Below are positions 40,465-49,267 of a DNA stretch of 64,000 nucleotides, piece after piece. Location: NCBI RefSeq assembly GCF_011745145.1, contig NZ_CP050191.1, forward strand, positions 3,446,804 to 3,510,803, read 5' to 3'. Under the pieces are notes generated by a model. The model did not search any database. It was given only the letters and a program-made list of their open reading frames with translations, and was not told where the DNA came from. Origin of the DNA: Mycobacterium sp. DL440 (lineage in GTDB: Bacteria; Actinomycetota; Actinomycetes; Mycobacteriales; Mycobacteriaceae). How positions within the stretch are numbered: the first letter of the stretch is position 1; each line of letters opens with the position of its first letter. A program made the translations under genes and the position numbers.

Positions 40465-40848
40465 ATGGCCATCACCTTCAACCACACCATCGTCGCCGCC
40501 AAGGATCGGCGGGTCTCAGCCGAGTTCTTCACCGAGTTGTTCGGCCTGCCCGGCCCCCAGGAGTTCGGTCCGTTTCTCGCCGTGACGATCAATCACGGAG
40601 TCAGCCTCGATTACGCCCAGATGGGTCCCGACGAAGAGATTCGGCCGCAGCACTACGCATTCCTGGTGTCCGAGGACGAGTTCGACTCGATCTACGGCAA
40701 GATCCGCGACCGCGACATGCAGCACTGGGCCGATCCACATGGTCAGCACCCGGGCGAGATCAACCACAACGACGGCGGCCGCGGGGTGTACTTCCAGGAC
40801 CCGTCCGGGCATTACCTGGAGATCATCACCCGCCCGTACGGCGGCTGA
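40465..40848 (+). CDS. VOC-family protein
   Basis: The 127-residue protein is of the glyoxalase/dioxygenase fold, with metal-site candidates His in TFNHTIVAAKD, His in IRPQHYAFLV and Glu in GHYLEIITRPYG. It is a complete single module. It ends 23 bp inside the convergent mycothiol-dependent-type gene. The substrate is not predictable. Confidence 0.87.
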   Translation: MAITFNHTIVAAKDRRVSAEFFTELFGLPGPQEFGPFLAVTINHGVSLDYAQMGPDEEIRPQHYAFLVSEDEFDSIYGKIRDRDMQHWADPHGQHPGEINHNDGGRGVYFQDPSGHYLEIITRPYGG

Positions 40849-41476
40849 GGACCCGTTCCGACAGCAGGCCTACGCCCCCACCGGTCAACCGCGGCAGCAT
40901 CGCCGGGCGGCTGCCCAGCACCGACACCAGTTCGGCGGCACGGCCCTCGACGAGCGGCCCGTCGTTCCCGTGCGTCCAGTCCGCATCGGTGGCGACCAGG
41001 CTCAGCCCCCGGCTGTTGCGGTAGGCGGGCACGAACGGATTCGGCAGTCTCACCTGAGTGTTCAGCACCGCGACGAGTACCTCGGCCGGGATCTGCGGCT
41101 CACGGCCGAGAGCGTAGAGAATGTCGAGTTCGTGGGTGACGTGGTCACCGGTGAGGAGCCGTCGCGGGAAGTACCGGCCGGTGCCGGCGGGGTGGACGGT
41201 ATAGCGGCGGAAGTCGTGCAGCAGTTCGTCTGGGGCGTGTCGCGCTGCAAGCATTGCCGCCATGGCGGTGTTGGCGGGGTCGAATCCGCGACGTCGGAGT
41301 ATCTGTCGACCAAAGACACCGATGCCACTGCTGAGGCCAATCACCAAATGCGCGAGCACTTCGTGGTTCGTCCATTCAGCGCACAGGCTCGGGGCCGCCC
41401 ATTCGTCAGGACTCAATGTCGCGGCAACCCGGTCGAAACGGGTGCCGTTGTCCCGTAGCACCTTATTCGCCGACAC
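40826..41476 (-). CDS. Maleylpyruvate isomerase/DinB-type mycothiol-dependent family protein
   Basis: The 216-residue protein has the four-helix DinB-like fold used by mycothiol-dependent enzymes. Typical stretches are PSLCAEWTNHEVLAHL and the metal-site HELDI in TGDHVTHELDILYALGREP. The third His ligand is the one in EVLAHL. The start is GTG and overlaps the upstream hydrolase gene by 14 bp, so the two are in one transcript. The exact reaction is unknown. Confidence 0.83.
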   Translation of the reverse strand: MSANKVLRDNGTRFDRVAATLSPDEWAAPSLCAEWTNHEVLAHLVIGLSSGIGVFGRQILRRRGFDPANTAMAAMLAARHAPDELLHDFRRYTVHPAGTGRYFPRRLLTGDHVTHELDILYALGREPQIPAEVLVAVLNTQVRLPNPFVPAYRNSRGLSLVATDADWTHGNDGPLVEGRAAELVSVLGSRPAMLPRLTGGGVGLLSERVLSRRTGG

Positions 41477-42362
41477 CGAGATGCTCCTTGAGAAATCCGG
41501 TCTGGTCGACGAGCACCTGGCTCACCAAAGGGGGGTGGTAGATCGCGAAGTGATCGGAATCGTAATGGCGGGCAACGCCTCTGGTTGCGCGAGCGGCCGC
41601 CATTGCGGCATAGCGCGGCGACATCAGGTTCTCGTGGTCACACACGCACACCAGCATCGGCGTCCGCACCCGGCGGGCGTGCCGCAGTGCCGAGATGGCC
41701 ACCAGGCCGAGGGCATCGGCCGCCGCGATCCGATTGTCGAATCCGGCCCCGGGCGGGACGGTGGAGTTCCACCCCGCCTCCGCACCCGGAGCATTCACCA
41801 GGGCGAAGCCGCCCGGCGGACCGACGACGGGCACGTACCGCCTGCCTCGACGAGCCGCGGCCCGCACAACATCCTCGACAATCGCCGGGGTCAACCGCAG
41901 CGCGCCGAGTAGACCGAGGCTGCGCGCTGCGCCGGGCCCGTGCACGATCGGGCACTGCACAACGGCGGCGGCGAGGTCGACCCGCTCGGCGGCCACCCGA
42001 ACCACGTTCATCGCACCGAGGCTCGTCCCCCACAGTCCGAGCCGACGGGAATCGACCTCGTCGCGCTGCCCCAGACACTCGATGGCCGCATGCAGGTCCC
42101 GACACTGCCTTCGTATCGAAATATGCTGCCGTGGAGCACCATCGGACATTCCAGTATGGCGATAGTCGAACGATAGGACGGCGATCCCGGCAGTGGCGAA
42201 ATGCTGCTCATACTGCGCGAGCATCATGTCGTGGGTCGCCCCGAGTCCATGGGCCAACACGATCCCCGGATGCGGGCCCGGCCCGTCCGGCAAGGTCAAC
42301 CACGCTGCGCACCACTCCCCGGCAGATTCGAATCTGATCCGGGCCGTGACCAAGGCATCCAC
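41463..42362 (-). CDS. Alpha/beta hydrolase
   Basis: The 299-residue alpha/beta-hydrolase has the oxyanion stretch VLAHGLGATHD, the nucleophile elbow GLWGTSLGAM (Ser), an acid in the VCVCDHENL region and His in HYDSDHFAIY. The GTG at 42362 has GGAGG at 8 nt; longer frames read into the operator. It is divergent from a TetR gene with two dyads between, so it is the likely regulated gene. It resembles dienelactone-hydrolase-like or peptidase-like S9/S15 esterases; the substrate is unknown. Confidence 0.88.
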   Translation of the reverse strand: MDALVTARIRFESAGEWCAAWLTLPDGPGPHPGIVLAHGLGATHDMMLAQYEQHFATAGIAVLSFDYRHTGMSDGAPRQHISIRRQCRDLHAAIECLGQRDEVDSRRLGLWGTSLGAMNVVRVAAERVDLAAAVVQCPIVHGPGAARSLGLLGALRLTPAIVEDVVRAAARRGRRYVPVVGPPGGFALVNAPGAEAGWNSTVPPGAGFDNRIAAADALGLVAISALRHARRVRTPMLVCVCDHENLMSPRYAAMAAARATRGVARHYDSDHFAIYHPPLVSQVLVDQTGFLKEHLGVGE

Positions 42363-42391
42363 GATCTCAACCTCCAAATATAGGAACGTTG

Positions 42392-42425
42392 TACGTATGA
42401 CGTAGACTGCATTACGTACGACGTA
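42392..42425. promoter_or_regulatory. Two phased TetR operators
   Basis: TACGT-ATG-ACGTA (42392-42404) and TACGT-ACG-ACGTA (42413-42425) are two 13-bp inverted repeats whose centres are 21 bp apart, two helical turns. They fill the gap between the divergent hydrolase and TetR genes. This is a typical arrangement for a pair of TetR dimers on one face of the DNA. Confidence 0.8.
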
Positions 42426-42444
42426 CTTATCAAGGGAGGTGGAT

Positions 42445-43071
42445 ATGCGAGCCCGCTTCACCGTCGACGAAATCGCCTCGGCTGCACTGGCAATCGTCGA
42501 TGCCTCCGGACCGGCCGCGCTGAGCATGCGGGCGCTGGCCACGGCGCTGGGCACCGGCCCGATGACGATGTACAACTACGTTGCGGACAAAGAGGCCCTC
42601 GAAGAATTGGTCGTCTCCGCCGTCATCGCCGAGATCACCGTGCCCACGCCCACCGACGACTGGCAGTACGACACGCACACGATCGCCACCGCGATGTGGC
42701 GAGGCGTACGCGCGCATCCGGCTGCCATCCCCCTGGTGCTGGTTCGCCGGATGTCCTCAGCCACCGGATTCGCGATCGCCGATGCACTGGTCGGCGCGCT
42801 GGGCCGGGCCGGATTGTCCGATGTCGACCACCTCTCCGCATTCCATGCGGTGATGGGCCTGGTCACCGGCTCTGCGCAGGCCGAACTCGCCGGCCCGTTG
42901 ACCGGCGGGGCGCCCGAAGCTGCGACCCGGATCGGCTCGGTCGCCGGCACCGATTACCCACACATCGAGGCGCTTTCACGGGTGGCGGCTCGAAAATCGG
43001 TCGCCGAGGATTTCGACGGCGGCTTGCGGATGCTGATCGACGGCATCGCGCTCCGCGGCCGCGAACGCTAA
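42445..43071 (+). CDS. TetR-family transcriptional regulator
   Basis: The 208-residue protein has an N-terminal HTH at about residues 5-50 with [27 protein letters not shown] and a TetR_C-type C-terminal domain. The ATG at 42445 has GGGAGG at 7 nt; a GTG at 42439 would be too close to it. It likely binds the two dyads just upstream and represses both itself and the alpha/beta-hydrolase gene. It overlaps the convergent Rrf2 gene by 4 bp. Confidence 0.92.
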   Translation: MRARFTVDEIASAALAIVDASGPAALSMRALATALGTGPMTMYNYVADKEALEELVVSAVIAEITVPTPTDDWQYDTHTIATAMWRGVRAHPAAIPLVLVRRMSSATGFAIADALVGALGRAGLSDVDHLSAFHAVMGLVTGSAQAELAGPLTGGAPEAATRIGSVAGTDYPHIEALSRVAARKSVAEDFDGGLRMLIDGIALRGRER

Positions 43072-43538
43072 CGGTGGCCGCGCTCGTGTTCCTGACCGCG
43101 GTACTCGTTGGCCAGCGTGTCCACGTGGGCGGGCAGCGCGCCGGCCGCCACGTCGGCCAGGCTGGTCTCCTCCAGGACCGAACGCATACTGGCCCGCAGC
43201 GCACGCCAGACATCGGTCAGCGCCGCCGTCGGGCCGGAGTACGGCAGATCCCCCAGACCGATGTCGCGCACGCTGGCGAGCGGTCCGTCGATACAACGCA
43301 GCACGTCGGCGATGCTGATCTCGCGGGCCGGCCGCGCCAGTTCGTAGCCGCCGTCACGGCCTCGATGGCTGCGGACCAGGCGATCAGTACGCAGGGCGGT
43401 CAGGATGTCGACGAGGAACTGCGCCGGGATGCCTTGCGCCTTGGCCAGGTCGTCGGTCTTGACCAGCTCGCCGTCGTCGACCGTGGCGAGCTGGACCATG
43501 GCGCGGACGGCATACTCCGCCTTCGCCGACATCCGCAT
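43068..43538 (-). CDS. Rrf2-family transcriptional regulator
   Basis: The 156-residue protein has the Rrf2 winged helix: [18 protein letters not shown], the recognition part [33 protein letters not shown] cut here by family boundaries, and the [14 protein letters not shown] wing region. Only one cysteine is present, so it cannot carry an IscR/NsrR-type 3-Cys [2Fe-2S] or [4Fe-4S] cluster by itself. It corresponds in position to Rv1287, near cysDN, and may regulate sulfur genes (inference). Confidence 0.88.
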   Translation of the reverse strand: MRMSAKAEYAVRAMVQLATVDDGELVKTDDLAKAQGIPAQFLVDILTALRTDRLVRSHRGRDGGYELARPAREISIADVLRCIDGPLASVRDIGLGDLPYSGPTAALTDVWRALRASMRSVLEETSLADVAAGALPAHVDTLANEYRGQEHERGHR

Positions 43539-43612
43539 GCTCAGGATTGTGCCAGCTCACTCATCGCCCGCACCGATGCGGCAAGCGGTGTCGCCGGTAC
43601 GGGGTCTCCTGC

Positions 43613-44209
43613 CTAATCCGGGATACCGGCCGCATCCGGGACGACGACGGCGAACAGATCCGACATCGCGGCCAGGCTCGCCGACTGCATGACCGCAGCA
43701 GGCACCGGCGCGCTGTCGGGCCCGGCGAGCGTGCGGGTGGCGGTGGCAGCGCCCACCACGGCCGGGGCGTATCCGAGGTTGAAGGCGCCGCGCGCGGTGG
43801 AGTTGACGCACATGTGCGTCATGAATCCGGCCAGCAGCAGGTTCGACGCGCCCAGGCCCTTCAACCGGTCGTCCAGATCGGTCTGCACGAACGAGTTGGG
43901 GAACTGCTTGACCACCACGGGTTCTCCCTCGCGCGGGGCCACCGCTGCGACGATCGCGCCGCTCTCACCCTCGATGTCATACAGCGAACCTGGACCGTCG
44001 GAGTGCTGGATGTGGATGATCGGGATACCTGCGCTGCGCGCCCGTTCGAGTAGTTGCGCCGTCTGCTCCAGCGCGGCCTGTACCCCTTCGAGCTCCATGA
44101 TCCCCTGGGTGTAGGTGTTCTGGCAGTCGATCAGGACCAGCGTGGAATCGGCGAGGCGGGCCGGTGCGGCAGGCAGGCTGGCCAGTTCGCGCAATGTGGG
44201 GCGGCTCAT
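43613..44209 (-). CDS. Isochorismatase-like cysteine hydrolase
   Basis: The 198-residue protein has the isochorismatase/nicotinamidase triad: Asp in LVLIDCQNTYTQG, Lys in VVVKQFPNSF and Cys in AGFMTHMCVNSTARGA, with the usual cis-peptide before it. The substrate is an amide or enol ether and cannot be told from sequence. It is divergent from a small membrane protein gene. Confidence 0.9.
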   Translation of the reverse strand: MSRPTLRELASLPAAPARLADSTLVLIDCQNTYTQGIMELEGVQAALEQTAQLLERARSAGIPIIHIQHSDGPGSLYDIEGESGAIVAAVAPREGEPVVVKQFPNSFVQTDLDDRLKGLGASNLLLAGFMTHMCVNSTARGAFNLGYAPAVVGAATATRTLAGPDSAPVPAAVMQSASLAAMSDLFAVVVPDAAGIPD

Positions 44210-44252
44210 TTCGGTGAGCGTAGTGGCCCGCCACCGCGCTTAGGCTGCATTG

Positions 44253-44747
44253 GTGGCACTACGAGACTGGTCGGCGGCGAAGGTCAGGCTGGTCATGTTG
44301 GCATGCGCGGCGCCGGTGATGCTGATCATGGTGGTGGTCGGCTACGCCGACGGGCCGAGTGAGAAAACCCCGAGTGCGGACTGCCAACGCGCCGATCAGA
44401 TCGCGCACCAATGGGTAAAGGTCGTGCCGGGTGTCCTCCAGGGGATGGGAGTCGGCGAAGTCGACCCGAACCTGGCGCGAGATGCCGGCGAGGCGGCCAC
44501 CGCAGTCCGGGACGAAGCTGCTTCGATCGAAGATCGGGACCTGAAGCGAAAAGCGCTGACGTTCGCCGATGCGCTGCACCGGATCAGCCAGGGCAATCCC
44601 AGAACACCGCCGAACGGATGGCCCGACAAAAACTTCGTCGGCGGCTTCCAGGACGGAACCGCCGCACTCCACGAATTGAAGCTCGCCTGTCCGAATGTTG
44701 GTACCGATAAGCTCCCCGCCGACATGCCGACCAGGCCGCCGACATAG
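44253..44747 (+). CDS. Hypothetical exported or membrane-anchored protein
   Basis: I do not recognise a family. The 164-residue protein has one hydrophobic segment (about residues 12-30, LVMLACAAPVMLIMVVVGYA), then a mostly helical soluble part with two cysteines (in SADCQRAD and KLACPNVG) that could form a disulfide outside the cell, and a Pro/Thr-rich end. A TAGGCT box ends 6 nt before the GTG at 44253, so a leaderless transcript is possible; a TTG at 44250 is the alternative start. Confidence 0.7.
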   Translation: MALRDWSAAKVRLVMLACAAPVMLIMVVVGYADGPSEKTPSADCQRADQIAHQWVKVVPGVLQGMGVGEVDPNLARDAGEAATAVRDEAASIEDRDLKRKALTFADALHRISQGNPRTPPNGWPDKNFVGGFQDGTAALHELKLACPNVGTDKLPADMPTRPPT

Positions 44748-44828
44748 GCGAAATGGCCGAAGCCCGTTGCGGCATAGACTGTTTCATTGACTCCACCCGA
44801 GCACTACCCACCCGAGAAGACAATCGGA

Positions 44829-45566
44829 TCACCACTCCACCAGCCGCGTTTCGTAGGCGTCCAGGCCCGCCAACAACGCCGGGCTGTCGCAGTAGTCGCG
44901 ACGAGCCTGCGCGATGAACTCCGCATTCTCTTCGTGGTCCCGCTGGCTGCCCATGTCGGTCGGATAGCGCTGATCGGGATCCCCAGGTGGGGCCCAACGG
45001 AGTCCGTGGCTGCGCACGAAGGCGTTGACCGCGGCCAGTTCACGCAGCTGCGACTCGATGTCGGTCAGCTGGCTGCCGTAGATCTCCCGCGGCAGCGCTG
45101 CGTCGCCGAACGCTGCCGCAATCGATGCTTCCTCCGAACCAGCCGCGGCAATAGCATCCCAGATCGGTTGCGCTATCAGGGCGAAGACGAGGGCGTCGCC
45201 ATCCAGAACGGCCAGCGGCAGGATCGTGAAGCGTTCCTCGGCGCAACTCAACGACCAGGAGTTCTCGATGAGGTCGATCAGCGCATCGAGGTTGAAGTCG
45301 TCGTTGAACACGACGAGATCTTCCTGCGGGTGAATCCTGGCCGTGAATCGTCCACTGCGGCTCTGACGCGCGAAGTACTCATAGACCAGCTTCGAGTTTC
45401 GGTCCTCTCGGATGCCGTCGATCGTGCCGTAACCGTCGTACTCACCCGAGAGTCCCAGCGTGATGGGCTCGTAACCCGTCGGGGTGCACCGCAGGATGAC
45501 CGCGGTGGCACCGACGAAATCGACGCTGACACCGGTCAGGATGCATCTGCAGTCGTAGAAACCCAT
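44829..45566 (-). CDS. Unrecognised cytosolic protein
   Basis: The 245-residue protein has no signal peptide and no membrane segment. The start MGFYDCRCILTGVSVDFVG is distinctive, with Cys-x-Cys at 6 and 8, followed by a beta-rich part, a strongly conserved-looking YDGYGTIDGI and a helical C-terminal half (about 140-245) with Trp and Asp-rich loops. I recall similar scattered hypothetical proteins in other bacteria but no function. The gene stands alone between a small membrane protein gene and cysQ. The ATG at 45566 was chosen because the distinctive start lies there. Confidence 0.72.
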   Translation of the reverse strand: MGFYDCRCILTGVSVDFVGATAVILRCTPTGYEPITLGLSGEYDGYGTIDGIREDRNSKLVYEYFARQSRSGRFTARIHPQEDLVVFNDDFNLDALIDLIENSWSLSCAEERFTILPLAVLDGDALVFALIAQPIWDAIAAAGSEEASIAAAFGDAALPREIYGSQLTDIESQLRELAAVNAFVRSHGLRWAPPGDPDQRYPTDMGSQRDHEENAEFIAQARRDYCDSPALLAGLDAYETRLVEW

Positions 45567-45657
45567 GGCCGAATCTTGACACGGCTGGGGACGGATCCTG
45601 CGCACCACTTTTGCATCGAAAGCGAAGCAGAACTCGGGTGCAGGACTATCCCGTGGA

Positions 45658-46401
45658 CTATCCCGCGGTCACCGCCAGTACCCGCTCGGCCAGTTCGGGC
45701 CGGCACACGATCAGGTCGGGCAGCGTCGGATCGGCCGAGTTGTAGACCAACCGCGAGCCGTCGATGCGCGAGGTGTGCAGGCCGGCCGCGCGGGCCACCG
45801 CGACGGGCGCGGCCGAATCCCACTCGTACTGACCACCGGCATGCACGTACACATCGGCGATCCCCCGGATCACCGCGGCAACTTTGGCTCCCGCCGAACC
45901 CATTTCCACCAGGGTTCCGCCGAGTGCCTCCTTCACCGCCAGCGCCACCGCGGGCGGGCGGGTGCGCGACACCACGACCCGCGGGGGGCCGTCGAAGGGA
46001 GGCGGTGCGGCCGTCTCGGGCGTGGACAGCGTGGTGTTCTGCGCGGGCAAGGCAACTGCCCCCGCCACGAGTTCGCCTGCGCTCCACAGCGCCACGTGCA
46101 CGGCCCAATCGTCGCGGCCGAGTTCGGAGAACTCCCTGGTGCCGTCGAGAGGGTCGACGATCCAGACCCGATCGGCACTCAGCCGGGCCGGGTCGGCCCG
46201 TTGATCGGCCGTGGCCTCCTCCGACAGCACCGAGTCACCGGGACGCTGTGCCGCCAACTCAGCCATCAGAAACTCGTGAGCCTGCTTGTCCCCGGCCGCC
46301 TTTCGATCGGCAGCCGGGGCATCGGCAAAGTCGGCGCGGACATCAAGCAGCAGATCCCCGGCTCGGGTGGCCAACCGCGCGGCCAGCTCGTGATCGTTCA
46401 C
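45658..46401 (-). CDS. cysQ: 3'(2'),5'-bisphosphate nucleotidase CysQ
   Basis: This Mg-dependent phosphatase of the inositol-monophosphatase family removes the 3'-phosphate of PAP/PAPS and so protects sulfate assimilation. The 247-residue protein has the metal sites SEEATAD and VDPLDGTREFSELG and the later WDSAAPVAVARAAG. It overlaps the cysNC stop by 4 bp, so the PAPS-making and PAP-removing enzymes are co-translated. FBP/inositol phosphatase side activity is known for the mycobacterial homologue. Confidence 0.93.
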   Translation of the reverse strand: MNDHELAARLATRAGDLLLDVRADFADAPAADRKAAGDKQAHEFLMAELAAQRPGDSVLSEEATADQRADPARLSADRVWIVDPLDGTREFSELGRDDWAVHVALWSAGELVAGAVALPAQNTTLSTPETAAPPPFDGPPRVVVSRTRPPAVALAVKEALGGTLVEMGSAGAKVAAVIRGIADVYVHAGGQYEWDSAAPVAVARAAGLHTSRIDGSRLVYNSADPTLPDLIVCRPELAERVLAVTAG

Positions 46402-48242
46402 GAGAGTGATTCCAGCAGCTCGATCACCTGTTGGGCCAGCTCGTCGGTACTGAGGTCCGGCGTGAGCCGCAGATCCGGGTTCTTCGGCCGCTGGTACGGG
46501 CTGTCGATACCGGTGAAGTGGGTGATCTCACCGGCACGCGCCTTGGCGTACAGGCCCTTGGGGTCGCGCCGTTCGCAGTCCTCCAGCGGGGTGTCGCAGA
46601 ACACCTCGTAGAAATCGAGACCCGCATCGGTGGCGACCTTGCGCGCGAGTGCGCGGTGCTCCGCCAGTGGGCTGATCGCGGGGACCAGCACAACCTGGCC
46701 GGAGTCGGCCAGAATGGCCGCGATGTGGGCCAGCCGGCGCTGGTTCTCGGCCCGGTCGGCCATCGAGAAGCCCAGGTCCGCGTTCAGCCCGTGGCGCAGG
46801 TTGTCACCGTCCAGAACGTATGCCGGAACACCCTTTTCGAGCAGCTTCTGCTCGACGAGCACCGCCACCGAGGACTTACCCGACCCGGACAGACCGGTGA
46901 ACCACACGGTGCGGCCCTTCGACAGCCGATCCTCGGCGGTACACAGCGACTCGTGCCGAACCGTGTTGGGGCTCGCAACGTCGTGGCGCGTCTCACGCAA
47001 CACCATTCCGGCGCCCACGGTGCCGTTGGTGGTGGGATCGATCAGGATGAACGATCCGGTGGCGGCATTGCGGCTGTATTCATCGAGCAGCAGCGGCGCC
47101 TGGGTGCGCAGCGAGACACGGCCCAGCTCATTGAGTTTGAGCGCGGTCGCGGACTTGTCCCGGTGCAAGGTGTTGACATCCAGGCGGTAGTCCAGCCCGG
47201 TCACCTTGGCCCTGGTGGTGCGGGTGGTGTGCTTGACCAGGTATTCACGGCCGGGCTCCAGTGACGATCCGTCGGCCATCCAGCACACCGTGGCGTCGAA
47301 CTCCTGGGCGACCCGAGGCTGGTTGTTGGGCCGGGCGATCATGTCGCCGCGGGAGATGTCGATGTCGTCGGACAGGCTGATCGACACCGCCATCGGCGGG
47401 AAGGCCTCGTCGACCACACCGCTCGGGCCGTCGATCTGGGTGATGCGCGTGGGCTTTCCGGCCGGCAGCACAATCACGTCGTCCCCGGGACGCAGTACAC
47501 CGCTGGCCACCGTGCCGGCGTAGCTGCGGTGGTCGGCGTGCTCGTGGGTCTGCGGCCGGATGACGTACTGCACCGGGAAGCGCACGTCGACGAGGTTGCG
47601 GTCACCGGCGATGTAGACGTCTTCCAGGTGACTCAGCAGCGACGGGCCCTCGTACCAGGGCGTCACATCGGATTTGGTCACCACGTTGTCACCGTTGAGC
47701 GCCGACATCGGGATGGTCGTCACGTCGTGCACGTCCAACCGGGCGGCGAACGCATGGAACTCGTCGCGGATCGCCTCGAAACGTTCCTGGTCCCAGTCGA
47801 TCAGGTCCATCTTGTTCACGGCCAGCACGATGTGCTGGATGCCCAGCAGCGACGCCAGGAACGCGTGGCGGCGCGACTGCTCGAGCAGTCCGTGGCGGGC
47901 GTCGACCAGCACGATGACCAGTTGTGCGGTGGAGGCCCCGGTCACCATGTTGCGGGTGTACTGGATGTGCCCCGGGGTGTCGGCGATGATGAATTTCCGC
48001 TTGGCCGTGGCGAAGTAGCGGTAGGCGACATCGATCGTGATGCCCTGCTCCCGCTCGGCGCGCAGGCCGTCGGTGACCAGTGCCAGATCGGTGTAGTCGT
48101 GGCCGCGTTCCTTGGAAGTCCGCTCGACGGCGGCCAGCTGATCCTCCATGACCGCCTTGGAGTCGAACAACAGCCGGCCGATCAGGGTGGACTTGCCGTC
48201 GTCGACGGAACCCGCGGTGGCGATGCGAAGAAGCGTCGACAT
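46398..48242 (-). CDS. cysNC: Sulfate adenylyltransferase subunit 1 / APS kinase fusion
   Basis: The 614-residue bifunctional enzyme makes PAPS. The N-terminal EF-Tu-like GTPase (about 1-430) has GSVDDGKSTLIGRLL, DTPGHIQYTRNM and NKMDL; the C-terminal APS kinase (about 440-614) has P-loop GLSGSGKSSVAV and DGDNLRHGLNADLGF. The GTPase drives ATP sulfurylase in CysD; the kinase adds the 3'-phosphate. Its start overlaps the cysD stop by 1 bp. The fusion is the mycobacterial form (cysN in M. tuberculosis). Confidence 0.97.
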   Translation of the reverse strand: MSTLLRIATAGSVDDGKSTLIGRLLFDSKAVMEDQLAAVERTSKERGHDYTDLALVTDGLRAEREQGITIDVAYRYFATAKRKFIIADTPGHIQYTRNMVTGASTAQLVIVLVDARHGLLEQSRRHAFLASLLGIQHIVLAVNKMDLIDWDQERFEAIRDEFHAFAARLDVHDVTTIPMSALNGDNVVTKSDVTPWYEGPSLLSHLEDVYIAGDRNLVDVRFPVQYVIRPQTHEHADHRSYAGTVASGVLRPGDDVIVLPAGKPTRITQIDGPSGVVDEAFPPMAVSISLSDDIDISRGDMIARPNNQPRVAQEFDATVCWMADGSSLEPGREYLVKHTTRTTRAKVTGLDYRLDVNTLHRDKSATALKLNELGRVSLRTQAPLLLDEYSRNAATGSFILIDPTTNGTVGAGMVLRETRHDVASPNTVRHESLCTAEDRLSKGRTVWFTGLSGSGKSSVAVLVEQKLLEKGVPAYVLDGDNLRHGLNADLGFSMADRAENQRRLAHIAAILADSGQVVLVPAISPLAEHRALARKVATDAGLDFYEVFCDTPLEDCERRDPKGLYAKARAGEITHFTGIDSPYQRPKNPDLRLTPDLSTDELAQQVIELLESLS

Positions 48243-49174
48243 CAGAAATAGCCCTCTCGCTTGCGATCTTCCATTCCGGCCTCGGAGATCCGGTCATCGG
48301 CGCGGGTGGCGCCACGCTCGGTGAGCCGGGACACCGCGGTTTCGGCGATGACCTCCGAAACCGTTGCGGCCGTGGACTCCACACATCCAGTACAGGTGAC
48401 GTCGCCGACGGTGCGGAACCGGACGGTCTTCTCGATCACCGGTTCGTCCTTGCGGGGCTGCAGGAACTTGTGCACCGCGAGCAGCATGCCGTCGCGCTCG
48501 AACACCGTGCGCTGGTGCGCGTAGTAGATGGACGGCAGCTTGATCTTCTCGGCGCCGATGTAGGACCAGATGTCGAACTCGGTCCAGTTGGAGATCGGGA
48601 AGGCACGGATGTGCTCGCCCTTGTTGTGCCGCCCGTTGTAGAGATTCCACAGCTCCGGCCGCTGCACCTTGGGGTCCCACTGGCCGAACTCGTCGCGGAA
48701 GGAGAACACGCGCTCCTTGGCACGGGCCTTCTCCTCGTCGCGCCGGGCACCGCCGAACGCGGCGTCGAACTTGTTCTCCCGGATACCGCGCAGCAGCGTG
48801 ACCGTCTGGATCGGGTTGCGCGACGGGATGGTCTCCACCACGCGACCGGCGTCGATGTCGTCCTGCACCTTGGCGACGACCAGGCGCGCACCGTAGTGCT
48901 CGACGAGCTCGTCGCGGGCCTCGTAGACCTCGTCGAAGTTGTGACCCGTGTCGACGTGCATGACCGGGAACGGCAGCCGGCCCGGCGCGAACGCCTTGAC
49001 TGCCAGGTGCAGCATGACGATCGAGTCTTTACCCCCGGAGAACAGCAGCACGGGCTTCTCGAACTCGGCGGCGACCTCGCGGATGATATGGATGGCCTCG
49101 GCCTCCAGCGACCGGAGGTGGCTCAGCTCATAATTACCTGAGCGGGCGGCTTCGGTTTTCTGTGCGGCGGTCAT
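48242..49174 (-). CDS. cysD: Sulfate adenylyltransferase subunit 2
   Basis: This ATP sulfurylase catalytic subunit is of the PP-loop N-type pyrophosphatase family (310 residues). The P-loop is LLFSGGKDSIVML near residues 43-55, and the C-terminal region has TCTGCVESTAATV. It works with the CysNC GTPase to form APS. The ATG at 49174 follows a GTG at 49177 that could also be used; neither has an ideal ribosome-binding site. Confidence 0.97.
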   Translation of the reverse strand: MTAAQKTEAARSGNYELSHLRSLEAEAIHIIREVAAEFEKPVLLFSGGKDSIVMLHLAVKAFAPGRLPFPVMHVDTGHNFDEVYEARDELVEHYGARLVVAKVQDDIDAGRVVETIPSRNPIQTVTLLRGIRENKFDAAFGGARRDEEKARAKERVFSFRDEFGQWDPKVQRPELWNLYNGRHNKGEHIRAFPISNWTEFDIWSYIGAEKIKLPSIYYAHQRTVFERDGMLLAVHKFLQPRKDEPVIEKTVRFRTVGDVTCTGCVESTAATVSEVIAETAVSRLTERGATRADDRISEAGMEDRKREGYF

Positions 49175-49225
49175 CACTTCCCCATTAAGTTGGTAGGAAT
49201 GGCCAGAATTGCAAGCATGGCCAGG

Positions 49226-49254
49226 AATCTAGCTGTCCTGTCCCGCGGTGTCAA
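49226..49254 (-). promoter_or_regulatory. Promoter of cysD-cysNC-cysQ
   Basis: The minus strand has a perfect TTGACA (49249-49254) and TAGATT (49226-49231) with a 17-bp spacer. The transcript would start near 49219, about 45 nt before cysD. TGGCCA-type short dyads lie in the leader and might bind a regulator. Confidence 0.7.
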
Positions 49255-49267
49255 CGACGCGCAACCG

